12,596 nt of DNA from CAYVXE01 sp964455375 (GCA_964455375.1 CAYVXE010000118.1:1-12596), one strand, 5' to 3'. Shown: positions 1 to 8,178, counted from the first letter of the stretch. Translations and numbers: made by a program. The notes: generated by a model not told the origin, from the sequence alone.

Positions 1-492
1 GGAATTGGTTTTTTAGACCACATGCTTGAATTATTTACATTCCACGGTGGTTTTGATCTTGAGGTAAGCTGCAAAGGAGACCTTGAGGTAGATGGTCACC
101 ACACGGTTGAAGATGTGGGTATTGTGTTGGGAATGGCTCTTAAGAAAGCCATCTCAAAGGAAAAGCGACTGCAAAGATATGCCAATTGTTTCGTTCCGAT
201 GGATGAGTCCCTGGCGAGAGCGGTTGTAGATATCTCCGGAAGGCCGTATCTGATGTTCCATGCAGATTTCAGAAATCCGTTGCTTGGCACGTTTGATACG
301 GAGCTGACGAAGGAATTCTTCCAGGCGCTGGTGAATCATGCTCAATTAACCCTGCACCTGACTATTGAATATGGTGAAAACACGCACCACAAGATTGAGG
401 CGTTGTTTAAGGCAGCGGCAATTGCATTAAAAGAAGCTGCAACAATGACGGAATCCGGTCATGGTCCATCATCAACAAAAGGTTTGATATAA
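1..492 (+). CDS. hisB: Imidazoleglycerol-phosphate dehydratase (5' end outside window)
   Basis: HisB removes water from imidazole glycerol phosphate to give imidazole acetol phosphate, a cytoplasmic manganese-dependent step of histidine synthesis. The frame is open from base 1, beginning GIGFLDHMLE. The ATG at 22 is only the Met of the conserved DHML motif, so the true start lies upstream of the window, probably by about 35 codons given the usual length near 195 residues. Visible hallmarks are DHML, HGGFDLEV, the metal-binding HHTVEDVGI, and the C-terminal PSSTKG signature. It is the single-domain enzyme as far as can be seen; a fused phosphatase domain as in E. coli would lie upstream and cannot be excluded. 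The stop is followed after 3 bases by hisH, so the two are surely co-transcribed. Confidence 0.95.
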   Translation, partial: GIGFLDHMLELFTFHGGFDLEVSCKGDLEVDGHHTVEDVGIVLGMALKKAISKEKRLQRYANCFVPMDESLARAVVDISGRPYLMFHADFRNPLLGTFDTELTKEFFQALVNHAQLTLHLTIEYGENTHHKIEALFKAAAIALKEAATMTESGHGPSSTKGLI

Positions 493-495
493 AAA

Positions 496-1098
496 ATGGC
501 CATCACGATTATTGATTATGACACCGGGAATTTGAAGAGTTTACAAAATGCTTTAACGTTTCTCGGTGTAAAAAGTGTTCTGTGTTCTTCTCCGCAAATA
601 CTAAAGAAAGCGGAAAAGATCATCTTGCCGGGTGTTGGTGCCTTTGGTTTTGCTATGCGGAATCTGCAACAGAAAGGGTTTGCGCAGGTTTTAAAGGAAA
701 AGGTTATGTTCGGTTCCCCAATTCTCGGTATTTGTTTGGGGATGCAGCTCTTATTTTCTGTCAGCGAAGAAGATAGAAAATGCAAAGGGTTGAATTTCAT
801 TTCCGGTAAGGTTAAAAAACTGAAAGGAAATTTCAAAGTGCCACATACGGGCTGGAACAATATTGAGGTGGTTAAAGAATCGATTCTTCTAAAAAAGTTG
901 CCCCCAAAAGCATTTGCATATTTTGTGCATTCATATATCTGTGTTCCGGATGATCCTACTCTGGTGGTTGGAGTGACAGAGTACGGGCAACGATTTTGTT
1001 CTACAATAGAGAACAACAACATTTTTGGCACCCAGTTTCATCCTGAAAAAAGTCAGGAAGTCGGGTTGCAAATTTTAAGAAATTTTGCGGAGTTCTAA
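496..1098 (+). CDS. hisH: Imidazole glycerol phosphate synthase, glutamine amidotransferase subunit
   Basis: HisH hydrolyses glutamine and channels the ammonia to HisF, which closes the imidazole ring. The 200-residue protein is a complete class I (triad) glutamine amidotransferase. The nucleophile is Cys80 in GICLGMQ, the oxyanion segment is PGVGAFG (residues 45-51), and the His182 and Glu184 pair sits in FHPEKS. The start MAITIIDYDTGNL matches the family N-terminus. An AAAAGG element inside the end of hisB lies 13 bases upstream, which is long for a ribosome site, so translational coupling from hisB is likely. The partner gene hisF follows two genes later. Nothing is missing or unusual. Confidence 0.97.
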   Translation: MAITIIDYDTGNLKSLQNALTFLGVKSVLCSSPQILKKAEKIILPGVGAFGFAMRNLQQKGFAQVLKEKVMFGSPILGICLGMQLLFSVSEEDRKCKGLNFISGKVKKLKGNFKVPHTGWNNIEVVKESILLKKLPPKAFAYFVHSYICVPDDPTLVVGVTEYGQRFCSTIENNNIFGTQFHPEKSQEVGLQILRNFAEF

Positions 1099-1099
1099 A

Positions 1100-1837
1100 A
1101 TGGAAATCATACCGGCAATAGATTTAAAAGCGGGGCGATGTGTGCGCTTAAAACAGGGTAACTTCGCTGAAAAAACTGAATACTCCGACGATCCCGTTGC
1201 CATGGCTTTAACCTTTCAGCAAATGGGCGCCAGGCGGTTGCATGTGGTGGACCTTGATGGGGCACAATCTGGTCATACAAAAAACAAACAAACGATTATT
1301 TCAATCCTTAAGAAACTCGATATCCCGGTGCAGTTGGGAGGAGGTATTCGCTCATTAGAAAACATCGATTTCTGGATAAATGCGGGTGTTGACCGGGTCA
1401 TTGTGGGAACGTTTGCCATTCAGGCACCGAATGCATTCAAAAAGGCCCTGCACCTGTTTGACTCCAATCAGCTCATTCTCGCCGTCGATGCAAAAAATGG
1501 TAAGGTCGTCACTAAAGGTTGGCAGGAGCAAACAGACCGAGACGTTGTGGATGTTGCGTTAGAGTTTAAGCAATATGGTTTACAGCGAATTCTTTATACA
1601 GATATCGTACGGGATGGGATGCTGTCGGGGCCGGATTTAACGTTAACGAAGAAAATAGCCGTGCAAACAAAATTGAAAGTAATTGCATCCGGAGGAGTTT
1701 CATCACAACAGAATCTCGATGAATTAGCAAAAATAGAACAATATGGCGTTGATAGCGTTGTTATCGGTAAAGCATTCTATGAAAATCGATTGAATGCTAA
1801 AGAAGTCTTTGAAATGACATTTAGAAAAAATGCTTGA
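1100..1837 (+). CDS. hisA: ProFAR isomerase (phosphoribosylformimino-AICAR-P isomerase)
   Basis: HisA performs the Amadori rearrangement of ProFAR to PRFAR, the substrate of HisHF. The 245-residue protein is a (beta-alpha)8 barrel built from two half-barrels. Asp8 in IPAIDLK and Asp130 in AVDAKNG are the expected general acid/base pair, Asp168 lies in YTDIVRDG, and phosphate-binding loops are seen at QLGGGIR and IASGGV. A longer reading from an ATG at 1085 would overlap hisH. I chose 1100 because the protein then begins MEIIPAID as in the family, and a GGAG lies 7 bases upstream (1089-1092). It starts 1 base after the hisH stop. A 93-base gap separates it from hisF, unusually wide for this operon. 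Confidence 0.96.
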   Translation: MEIIPAIDLKAGRCVRLKQGNFAEKTEYSDDPVAMALTFQQMGARRLHVVDLDGAQSGHTKNKQTIISILKKLDIPVQLGGGIRSLENIDFWINAGVDRVIVGTFAIQAPNAFKKALHLFDSNQLILAVDAKNGKVVTKGWQEQTDRDVVDVALEFKQYGLQRILYTDIVRDGMLSGPDLTLTKKIAVQTKLKVIASGGVSSQQNLDELAKIEQYGVDSVVIGKAFYENRLNAKEVFEMTFRKNA

Positions 1838-1930
1838 TACAAGCTGTCTCGATGAACGATTAAACTGAATTATGTGATAAAGTAAACCTGAAAGAACTTT
1901 CGTATACTTGATTGATAGGGCAAATCTAAG

Positions 1931-2689
1931 ATGTTGGCAAAACGTATTATTCCTTGTCTCGATGTGAAAAACGGACGTGTGGTCAAAGGGTCACAATTTC
2001 AAAATTTACGCGATGCCGGTGATCCCATCGAGCTTGCTAAATATTACGTTGAAGAACGTGCAGATGAATTAGTCTTTCTGGATATAACAGCTTCGCTTGA
2101 AAAAAGACCGATTGTTTATGGTTTAGTTGAACGCATTGCTGAAGAAGTTTTTATTCCATTCACCATAGGCGGAGGCTTAACAAATATACAAGAAATCAAA
2201 GAAATTCTCAGTCGGGGAGCAGATAAAATTACGATTAATACCGCTGCTGTAAAAAATCCGGAATTGATTTCTGAGGCAGCCGAGAATTTTGGCTCGCAAT
2301 GTGTGGTAGTCGCCATCGATGTTAAACAAATCTCACACAGGCAATGGGGCGTTTTCACGCACGGAGGCACTGAATCCACGGGACTGAATGCTCTCGACTG
2401 GGCGAAACGGGTCGAAGCGTCAGGGGCAGGAGAAATCCTGCTCACCAGCATGGACTGCGATGGTCAGAAAAATGGATTTGATTTGGAAATTACGAAACAG
2501 ATTTCATCAAATGTAACGATTCCGGTTATCGCGTCCGGTGGCGGTGGCAGGTTGGTGCATTTCAAAGAGGTGTTTACTGCAGGACAGGCTGATGCTGCGC
2601 TTGCGGCCTCTATTTTTCATTTTAATGAAATCCGAATCAATCAATTAAAACAGTATTTGGTTGAAAACGACATACCGATGAGGTGGTAA
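1931..2689 (+). CDS. hisF: Imidazole glycerol phosphate synthase, cyclase subunit
   Basis: HisF takes PRFAR and ammonia delivered by HisH and produces imidazole glycerol phosphate plus AICAR, which re-enters purine synthesis. The 252-residue (beta-alpha)8 barrel has normal family length. Asp11 in IPCLDVKNGRVVKG and Asp130 in VVAIDVK are the catalytic aspartates, and Asp176 lies in LTSMDCDG where the family usually has LTSMDRDG. Phosphate-binding elements are FTIGGG and IASGGGG. An AGGG at 1917-1920, 10 bases before the ATG, is a plausible ribosome site. The gene abuts hisI with no spacer. Its homology to hisA reflects the known ancient duplication, not a local event. Confidence 0.97.
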   Translation: MLAKRIIPCLDVKNGRVVKGSQFQNLRDAGDPIELAKYYVEERADELVFLDITASLEKRPIVYGLVERIAEEVFIPFTIGGGLTNIQEIKEILSRGADKITINTAAVKNPELISEAAENFGSQCVVVAIDVKQISHRQWGVFTHGGTESTGLNALDWAKRVEASGAGEILLTSMDCDGQKNGFDLEITKQISSNVTIPVIASGGGGRLVHFKEVFTAGQADAALAASIFHFNEIRINQLKQYLVENDIPMRW

Positions 2690-3010
2690 ATGAATAATTT
2701 TGATTTTCTGAAATTTGATGCAAACGGCTTGATCCCGGCAGTTGTTCAGGATACAAAAACAAAAGACGTTTTGATGGTCGCTTACATGAATCGTGAAAGC
2801 CTCGATAAAACCTTGCAGGGAGAACGTGCCTGCTATTTTTCCCGTTCACGTCAAAAGCTATGGCTAAAAGGGGAGACCAGCGGTCACTTTCAGCATGTAA
2901 AATCAATTAAATACGACTGTGACGCAGACACCCTTTTACTGGAAGTGGAACAGGCAGGTGCTGCTTGTCACACCGGCAATCGAAGTTGCTTTTACAGAAC
3001 ATTACGGTAG
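2690..3010 (+). CDS. hisI: Phosphoribosyl-AMP cyclohydrolase, single domain
   Basis: HisI hydrolyses the adenine ring of phosphoribosyl-AMP to give ProFAR, the substrate of HisA. The 106 residues include the core motifs SRSRQKLWLKGETSGH (residues 51-66), the magnesium-binding aspartates 76, 78 and 80 in DCDAD, and the zinc cysteines 77, 93 and 100 (CHTG and RSCF). The protein stops only six residues after the last cysteine, so it is a minimal cyclohydrolase. The C-terminal HisE pyrophosphohydrolase domain, often fused as HisIE in related bacteria, is absent. The ATG directly follows the hisF stop, and GAGGTGG at 2680-2686 is a good ribosome site. A convergent gene ends 10 bases downstream, so this is the last gene of the operon. 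Confidence 0.96.
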   Translation: MNNFDFLKFDANGLIPAVVQDTKTKDVLMVAYMNRESLDKTLQGERACYFSRSRQKLWLKGETSGHFQHVKSIKYDCDADTLLLEVEQAGAACHTGNRSCFYRTLR

Positions 3011-3020
3011 TCGAAATGCG

Positions 3021-4892
3021 TTATCCCTTTACGTTCAGAATTTTATCGATTGTGCCTTGTGAAATGGCATGGTAACCCGGCCGTGCTTTTTGATAAATTC
3101 TTTTGGCCATGTCCAGTCCTTCCGGTGTCTCGGCAAGTTTTTTATACAGTGGTTCGAGAAATTTGCGTCTTCCTTGAGACGTAAGAAAATGCTCCAGAGC
3201 AGGGTTAGCAGCCTCATAATGATTTGGAATTGTGTGTAAAAGCCATTCGCATAAAATTTCAGAATTTCCGGTTTGCGTGAAATGGAACGTTTTATCTAAC
3301 GCAGTCATCTGTCCGGTACTGAGTTTTTCAGGTAAATTTCGCAAAAAGTGCAACCAGTGCTGTGTCGTCCAATTTTTTGTATTCAAATGATTAACCGGCT
3401 GTCCTGAGAGCCAGCTTTGTAATTGTTGATCAACTTTCTCAAAAGCATCTGAGTGCGGTTTGGCAATATTGTCCGGTATGCCTGGGCCGAAAACCCAGTT
3501 CTCAATTTGTAACTGTTTCTCTAAGGCAGAGTTGTCCTTTAGCAAATTTTTTTGTAGATAGTCCACAAATTTTTCACTGGTCATGGATTGAAAAGCAAAG
3601 GTGTCGAAATATTTTCTCAGAAAAGCGTCCCATTTTTTACGGCCAACCGTTTCTTCGATGGTCCGCAGAAAAAAGTACCCTTTGTTGTAGGCGATATCCG
3701 TCATTCCGTCATCCGGGTTGCGGCCATTCAAGTCCAAATGCAAATGTGTATCTCTGCTTTCAGGGCCGAGATTCTGTAGCTCCTTCAACAAATCCTGATA
3801 TGTGAGAGAAGCCAGCATTTCCGAATAATCCCTTCCATACACAGCTTCCATGATGCGGTGCTCAAAATAAACCGTGAACCCTTCATTCAACCAGAAGTCA
3901 TTCCAGTTTGCATTGGTCACTAAATTTCCGGACCATGAGTGGGCTAATTCGTGTGCGATAAGGGAAACCAGCGAACGGTCTCCGGCTAATATCGTAGGCG
4001 TTGCAAAGGTTAATCGTGGGTTTTCCATCCCACCAAACGGGAAACTCGGTGGCAGGATAATGACGTCATAGCGTCCCCAGCGATAGGGCCCGTAAAGTTC
4101 CTCTGCTTTCTGCACCATTTTTTCTGTGTCAGCGAGCTCCCATGCGGCTTTTTCAATGACTGAAGGTTCAGCATAAACGCCACATCGATCGCTAATCGCT
4201 TTAAATTTTAAGTCACCCACGGCCAATGCCAGTAAGTAGGAAGGGATTTTCTGTGGCATCTGGAAATGATAAACGCCATCCTTCGTATTTTCAGTTCTGT
4301 TTTCAGCACTCATCACCGCCAACAAATCAGGATTGGTATGAATGGTAGCAGAATATGTGAAACGTACGGCCGGACTATCCTGGCACGGAATCCAGGTTCT
4401 GGCTAAAATTGCTTCGGATTGTGTAAATAGAAACGGATGTTGGCCATCGGCTGTTTGATCCGAGGTGAGCCACTGCAGCGCCTCCGAACCCGGCGTTGTC
4501 GTGTATTGTACGGTGACCAATTTTGTGCCTGGCAAAATAGTAATCGTTAACGCTTCACCTAAAAAAGGTTGTGGGGGACTAAGAGAAAACTCGGTCTCTT
4601 TGTGATTTGCACCTAACGTAACTTTCTGAATAGTCAGTTTGTTGGTATCTAAGATAAGTCTGTTTGTGCCCGTTTTGTTTTCAATTTCCAGTGCAGCGGA
4701 ACCGGATAATAGCTTGTTGTCAAAATCAACCGTCAGATCGAGGTTTATGTGTTTGACGATAACATCTGCATAATTGGCATTTGAGTGCAGGTCTATATTT
4801 TTTTCAGACAGTGCCGAATGTGTAGAGCATGCAACCATTGTGAGTAAAAATGAGGTGAATATTACCAGAAAACCAGGATTCGTTTTAAGCAT
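3021..4892 (-). CDS. M1 family aminopeptidase lipoprotein, leukotriene A4 hydrolase-like
   Basis: This is a zinc aminopeptidase of the M1 family, predicted to be exported and lipid-anchored, that trims N-terminal residues from peptides outside the cytoplasm. A hydrophobic signal (residues 7-21) ends in LTMVAC, giving a lipidation Cys22; Met at -3 is slightly atypical. Catalytic features are QSEAI (Gln158), substrate-anchoring GGMEN (287-291), the zinc site HELAH (314-318) with Glu337 eighteen residues on in NEGF, and a Tyr in AYNKG where the family has its catalytic Tyr. The central part (PSFPFGGMENPRLTF, HSWSGNLVTN) and a full helical C-terminal region resemble leukotriene A4 hydrolase more than PepN. 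At 623 residues it matches that subfamily. Epoxide hydrolase activity is not implied. GAAGGGAG (4900-4907, minus strand), 7 bases before the ATG, supports the start. Confidence 0.93.
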   Translation of the reverse strand: MLKTNPGFLVIFTSFLLTMVACSTHSALSEKNIDLHSNANYADVIVKHINLDLTVDFDNKLLSGSAALEIENKTGTNRLILDTNKLTIQKVTLGANHKETEFSLSPPQPFLGEALTITILPGTKLVTVQYTTTPGSEALQWLTSDQTADGQHPFLFTQSEAILARTWIPCQDSPAVRFTYSATIHTNPDLLAVMSAENRTENTKDGVYHFQMPQKIPSYLLALAVGDLKFKAISDRCGVYAEPSVIEKAAWELADTEKMVQKAEELYGPYRWGRYDVIILPPSFPFGGMENPRLTFATPTILAGDRSLVSLIAHELAHSWSGNLVTNANWNDFWLNEGFTVYFEHRIMEAVYGRDYSEMLASLTYQDLLKELQNLGPESRDTHLHLDLNGRNPDDGMTDIAYNKGYFFLRTIEETVGRKKWDAFLRKYFDTFAFQSMTSEKFVDYLQKNLLKDNSALEKQLQIENWVFGPGIPDNIAKPHSDAFEKVDQQLQSWLSGQPVNHLNTKNWTTQHWLHFLRNLPEKLSTGQMTALDKTFHFTQTGNSEILCEWLLHTIPNHYEAANPALEHFLTSQGRRKFLEPLYKKLAETPEGLDMAKRIYQKARPGYHAISQGTIDKILNVKG

Positions 4893-4932
4893 TCAAAAAC
4901 TCCCTTCAGTCATAAAATGATGAATGATTGCG

Positions 4933-4961
4933 AATATACTACGTGAAGAATCGAACTGCAA
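4933..4961 (-). promoter_or_regulatory. Sigma-70-type promoter for the M1 aminopeptidase gene
   Basis: Read on the minus strand, TTGCAG (4956-4961) and TATATT (4933-4938) are separated by exactly 17 bases, close to the sigma-70 consensus. The -10 box lies about 40 bases upstream of the ATG, leaving room for the ribosome site. The call is from sequence only. The surrounding intergenic DNA is very AT-rich, so chance matches are possible, but both boxes and the spacing are good. Confidence 0.55.
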
Positions 4962-5165
4962 GAAAAATAAATTATTCGTTTTTCTATGCTTGCTATTGAA
5001 GTTAAAAGTTTTAAATTTGTTAAAATTGTTTTGAAAAATACATGATTAAAATATTACCTTAACCTGTCTAATAGATACTGATTTACATACGATTTTATTA
5101 TTGAGAACAGATTTCTCTATTAAAGCGTATTAAATAGTATAAACGAATTCTGAAATAAGTCTGCC

Positions 5166-6173
5166 ATGGAATTGAATATTGCAAGTATCTCAAATGAGAT
5201 CAAAGATGTTACAAATGAAATAAACGATGAAATTGTCGATTTGCGCAGAACCTTTCACCAGTATCCGGAATTAAGCTGGAAAGAAATAAAAACCGGGAAA
5301 CGTTTGGAAGGAATTCTGAAGGAATTGAATATGGATGTCAATGGTGGCGTGTGTGGGACGGGGGTCGTTGCTGAAATGCAAGGGATGACCAATGGCAAGA
5401 CCGTTGCTTTACGGGCAGATATGGATGCATTACCTTTAGATGATGTGAAAGATGTTTCCTACGCATCAAAAATTCCGGGAGTCATGCATGCATGTGGTCA
5501 TGATACACACATGGCAATGGCAATTGGGGTGGCAAAAGTACTAAAACGATTAAATCTGAATATACCGGGGAATGTGCGATTTATTTTTCAACCGTCGGAG
5601 GAAGCTGTCCCGAGTGGCGCATCCGAGTTAGTCAAAGAACATGTCATGGATAATGTCACTCGTATTCTGGCATTTCATGTCGATCCAACCATTGAAGTNN
5701 NNNNNNNNNNNNNNNNNNNNNNNNNNNNNNNNNNNNNNNNNNNNNNNNNNNNNNNNNNNNNNNNNNNNNNNNNNNNNNNNNNNNNNNNNNNNNNNNNNTC
5801 TGCCATTGAAACCAGAGTTTATGAAATAACCCGCGCAGTTGGGGCCACCTATCAATTGGTATTTCCCGGGCCTGTTCCTTCCGTGTTTAATGATGCAGAA
5901 ACTATCAATCTTTTTCGGGAAGCTGCCCAAATTGTCTGTAGCGACAAAACATTCGTTAATATCGAAAACATAAGTATGGGAGGTGAAGACTTCTCCTGGT
6001 ATTTAACCAAAGCACCCGGGGCTTTAGTACGGTTGGGCGTAAGAAAACCTGAAGACGAAATACACCACTTGCATACCCACGATTTTGACATTGATGAAAA
6101 TGCTTTGCAAGTTGGTATAAATATTATGACGACGGCGGTTTTAAAATATTTATTTGATAAAAATCTGAATTAG
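5166..6173 (+). CDS. M20D family amidohydrolase/peptidase, interrupted by an assembly gap
   Basis: This is a metal-dependent amidohydrolase of the M20D group (hippurate hydrolase, N-acyl-amino-acid and IAA-amino-acid hydrolase relatives), probably cytoplasmic, cleaving N-acyl amino acids or similar amides; the exact substrate cannot be told. Visible motifs are RRTFHQYPELSWKE (residues 28-41), ALRADMDALP, HACGHDTH (108-115) with Cys110 and metal-ligand histidines, the Glu145-Glu146 pair in QPSEE, His171 in HVDP, and after the gap GGEDFSWYL and a late HTHDFDIDE. Exactly 100 Ns replace the dimerisation-domain region. Both flanks share a reading frame, but the protein is about 60 residues shorter than the usual 390-400. 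No strong ribosome site precedes the ATG. tilS follows after 60 bases. Confidence 0.9.
   Translation: MELNIASISNEIKDVTNEINDEIVDLRRTFHQYPELSWKEIKTGKRLEGILKELNMDVNGGVCGTGVVAEMQGMTNGKTVALRADMDALPLDDVKDVSYASKIPGVMHACGHDTHMAMAIGVAKVLKRLNLNIPGNVRFIFQPSEEAVPSGASELVKEHVMDNVTRILAFHVDPTIEXXXXXXXXXXXXXXXXXXXXXXXXXXXXXXXXXXSAIETRVYEITRAVGATYQLVFPGPVPSVFNDAETINLFREAAQIVCSDKTFVNIENISMGGEDFSWYLTKAPGALVRLGVRKPEDEIHHLHTHDFDIDENALQVGINIMTTAVLKYLFDKNLN
5699..5798. other. Assembly gap of 100 N
   Basis: A run of exactly 100 undetermined bases lies inside the M20D amidohydrolase gene. A round 100 is a common placeholder for a gap of unknown size. Comparison with the usual M20D layout suggests that about 95 residues are missing between HVDP and the segment after the gap, against 33 that 100 bases can encode. 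The true gap is therefore probably near 280-300 bases. Confidence 0.97.
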
Positions 6174-6233
6174 CTTGCTCATCAAATTGATTCCTTCAGC
6201 ATGTGTTTAAAATTCTAATTGAATCTTTTTTAA

Positions 6234-7640
6234 ATGGTTTCCAACTTACTGGTTTCATTCAAGAAATCTATCCTCACAAACGGCCTTGTAGAAAAAGGGG
6301 ATAAAATTATTTTAGCTGTTTCAGGTGGATTGGATTCTGTTGTTTTGGTTCATTTGTTTTTAAAAATAAAAAATGAATGGAACCTGAAGATCGCAATCTG
6401 TCACATCAATCATAATCTGCGGGGTGAAGAAGCAGATAGAGACCAATTGTTTGTGGAGAAACTTGCCAAGAATAAGCATGTTGAGCTGCACACACAAAGC
6501 GTAGACGTCTTAGCGTTTGCAAAAGCCAACAAAATGGGCATCGAGGAAGCTGCCCGGATTCTGCGCTATCGCGCATTGGACGCGTTACGGACAAAATTGG
6601 CGTATCGCAAAATCGCCACAGGACATACTGCCGATGATCAGGTGGAAACAGTATTAGATCATTTATTACGCGGGTCGGGATTACGAGGGTTGAGGGGGAT
6701 GGAAAAATATCGTGGCAACTATATCAAACCTTTGCTTGAATTTTCTCGAAAGCAATTAAGCAAATATGCTGTGCAAAACAAAATCAGTCATATTGAAGAT
6801 ACATCAAACAACAACTTGGATTTTAAAAGAAATCGGATCAGGCATGAACTCATTCCTCATCTTGAAAGAGCGTTTAATCCTAACATCAAACAAGTGATTT
6901 TGCGAACATCAGAGATATTTTCTGAAACAGAAGATTATTTTCAGAAACAAGCAAATGAAATTTTCAAATCAGTCGTTCTTTTTCAAAATAAAAATGAAAT
7001 AGTTCTTGATATTAAAGGTTTTTTAGGCTACTTTAAAGTTTTAAAAAAATATACCTTACTTAAGGCTTGTCAAGAATTAAAAATTGGTCGGAATTCAGTA
7101 AATTTCATTGCATTTCAAAGAATTCTAACCCTTATAGAAAATCGAAAAATAGGTAAAAGAATTCGAATTAATCCAGACTTTGAAGTACTCGTAGACCACG
7201 ATGGCGTCGTTGTTCATAATGTACAAAATCAAACGCCCCAAAAAACTGAGTTCAGTCTAAACCAAAAGGGGGGAGAAGTCACTTATAATGATTATCTTTT
7301 CTCTTGGAATGTGTCAAAAAAATCGGAAATAGCAAAATATAAACAAAACCCAAATATTGAATTTTTTGATGCTGGAAAACTTTCAAAACAGTTAGTACTA
7401 AGATCCTTTAATAGCGGCGATCATTTTAAACCGATTAATTTTTCCGGAGAAAAAAAGATATCGAAATATTTTAGCGACAAAAAAGTGCCACTAAGAAAAA
7501 GAAAACGGATACCCATTTTGAAATCGGATAATCGAGTTGCCTGGGTCTGCGGATATTGCTTAGATGATGCCTACAAAGTCACCAACATGACCGAACATGT
7601 TTTGAAGTTTGAAATAATGGAACGAACGAATGGAATTTGA
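6234..7640 (+). CDS. tilS: tRNA(Ile)-lysidine synthetase
   Basis: TilS attaches lysine to C34 of the CAU-anticodon isoleucine tRNA, using ATP, so that it reads AUA and is charged with isoleucine. The 468-residue protein is full length. The N-terminal PP-loop ATPase carries SGGLDS (residues 30-35), followed by ICHINHNLRGEEAD, EEAARILRYRAL, and TGHTADDQVET for tRNA and ATP binding. LLRGSGLRGL and the RNRIRHELIPHL segment follow. The C-terminal TilS domain is visible as LRSFNSGDHFKP and KKISKYFSDKKVP. The family N-terminus (about 25 residues before the PP-loop) fits the ATG at 6234, although no clear ribosome site precedes it. The end overlaps hpt by 11 bases. The second half is AT- and lysine-rich compared with its neighbours. 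Confidence 0.96.
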   Translation: MVSNLLVSFKKSILTNGLVEKGDKIILAVSGGLDSVVLVHLFLKIKNEWNLKIAICHINHNLRGEEADRDQLFVEKLAKNKHVELHTQSVDVLAFAKANKMGIEEAARILRYRALDALRTKLAYRKIATGHTADDQVETVLDHLLRGSGLRGLRGMEKYRGNYIKPLLEFSRKQLSKYAVQNKISHIEDTSNNNLDFKRNRIRHELIPHLERAFNPNIKQVILRTSEIFSETEDYFQKQANEIFKSVVLFQNKNEIVLDIKGFLGYFKVLKKYTLLKACQELKIGRNSVNFIAFQRILTLIENRKIGKRIRINPDFEVLVDHDGVVVHNVQNQTPQKTEFSLNQKGGEVTYNDYLFSWNVSKKSEIAKYKQNPNIEFFDAGKLSKQLVLRSFNSGDHFKPINFSGEKKISKYFSDKKVPLRKRKRIPILKSDNRVAWVCGYCLDDAYKVTNMTEHVLKFEIMERTNGI

Positions 7641-8178
7641 TTCTACGGAGAAAATACTCCAGGGTAATGATTATGAAATCCTGATCAGTAGAGAAGAAAT
7701 TCAGGCGAAAGTCAAAGAACTTGGACAACAAATTTCAAAGGATTACGCTGATAAATGTCCAATTCTCATTGGCGTGCTGAATGGCAGTTTTATTTTTTGC
7801 TCAGATTTGTTCAGGGAAATTACGATTGATTGCGAAGTGGATTTTATTAAAATTTCCAGTTACGGCGAAGCGATGGAAACATCTGGTGAAGTAAAATTGT
7901 TAAAAGACATCAATGCGCATGTCATGAATCGCCATGTTGTTGTGGTGGAAGACATAGTGGACTCTGGGTATTCCGTTCAATATTTAAGATCAAAAATATC
8001 ATCGGCAAATCCCAAATCACTGAAATTCGTATCGTTACTTGTAAAGGAAGAGGGAAAAAAGACACCATACACAATCGATTATACAGGGTTCAAAGTGCCG
8101 AATAGATTTGTTGTGGGATACGGCATGGATTACGCACAAAAATATCGAAACTTACCTGAAATATATTTAATGGATTAA
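7630..8178 (+). CDS. hpt: Hypoxanthine phosphoribosyltransferase
   Basis: Hpt salvages hypoxanthine (and usually guanine) with PRPP to form IMP or GMP in the cytoplasm. The 182-residue protein is a type I phosphoribosyltransferase. The PRPP-binding motif VVVVEDIVDSGYS occupies residues 103-115, preceded by LIGVLNGSFIF (flexible PPi-loop region) and DFIKISSYG. The C-terminal FVVGYGMDYAQKYRNLPEIY is typical of bacterial Hpt. The start overlaps the end of tilS by 11 bases in another frame, which suggests translational coupling. The tilS-hpt-ftsH order is conserved in many bacteria, including Firmicutes. The 10-15 residues before ISREEIQ are slightly longer than in many homologues, so a later start cannot be wholly ruled out, but no better Met is seen. 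Confidence 0.95.
   Translation: MEFDSTEKILQGNDYEILISREEIQAKVKELGQQISKDYADKCPILIGVLNGSFIFCSDLFREITIDCEVDFIKISSYGEAMETSGEVKLLKDINAHVMNRHVVVVEDIVDSGYSVQYLRSKISSANPKSLKFVSLLVKEEGKKTPYTIDYTGFKVPNRFVVGYGMDYAQKYRNLPEIYLMD

Noticed and set aside
516..1031. 171-codon minus-strand open frame opposite hisH
   Set aside because: It is a shadow of hisH, which carries all the family motifs; the antisense product has no recognisable domain.
1085..1099. Upstream ATG extending hisA by five codons
   Set aside because: It overlaps the end of hisH and adds MRSSK before the conserved MEIIPAID; the ATG at 1100 has a well-placed GGAG.
3011..3020. Bidirectional terminator between hisI and the convergent peptidase gene
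   Set aside because: Only 10 bases separate the stops and I see no stem with a T tract on either strand around them.
5007..5165. Promoter for the M20D amidohydrolase gene
   Set aside because: The DNA is very AT-rich and offers several weak boxes (for example TTGAGA at 5101), none with an acceptable 16-18 base spacing to a -10 match, so no call was made.
6195..6204. CTTCAGCATG shared with 12001-12010
   Set aside because: A 10-base match without extension on either side is expected by chance at this window size; it lacks the GTAGCGTA half of the repeat.
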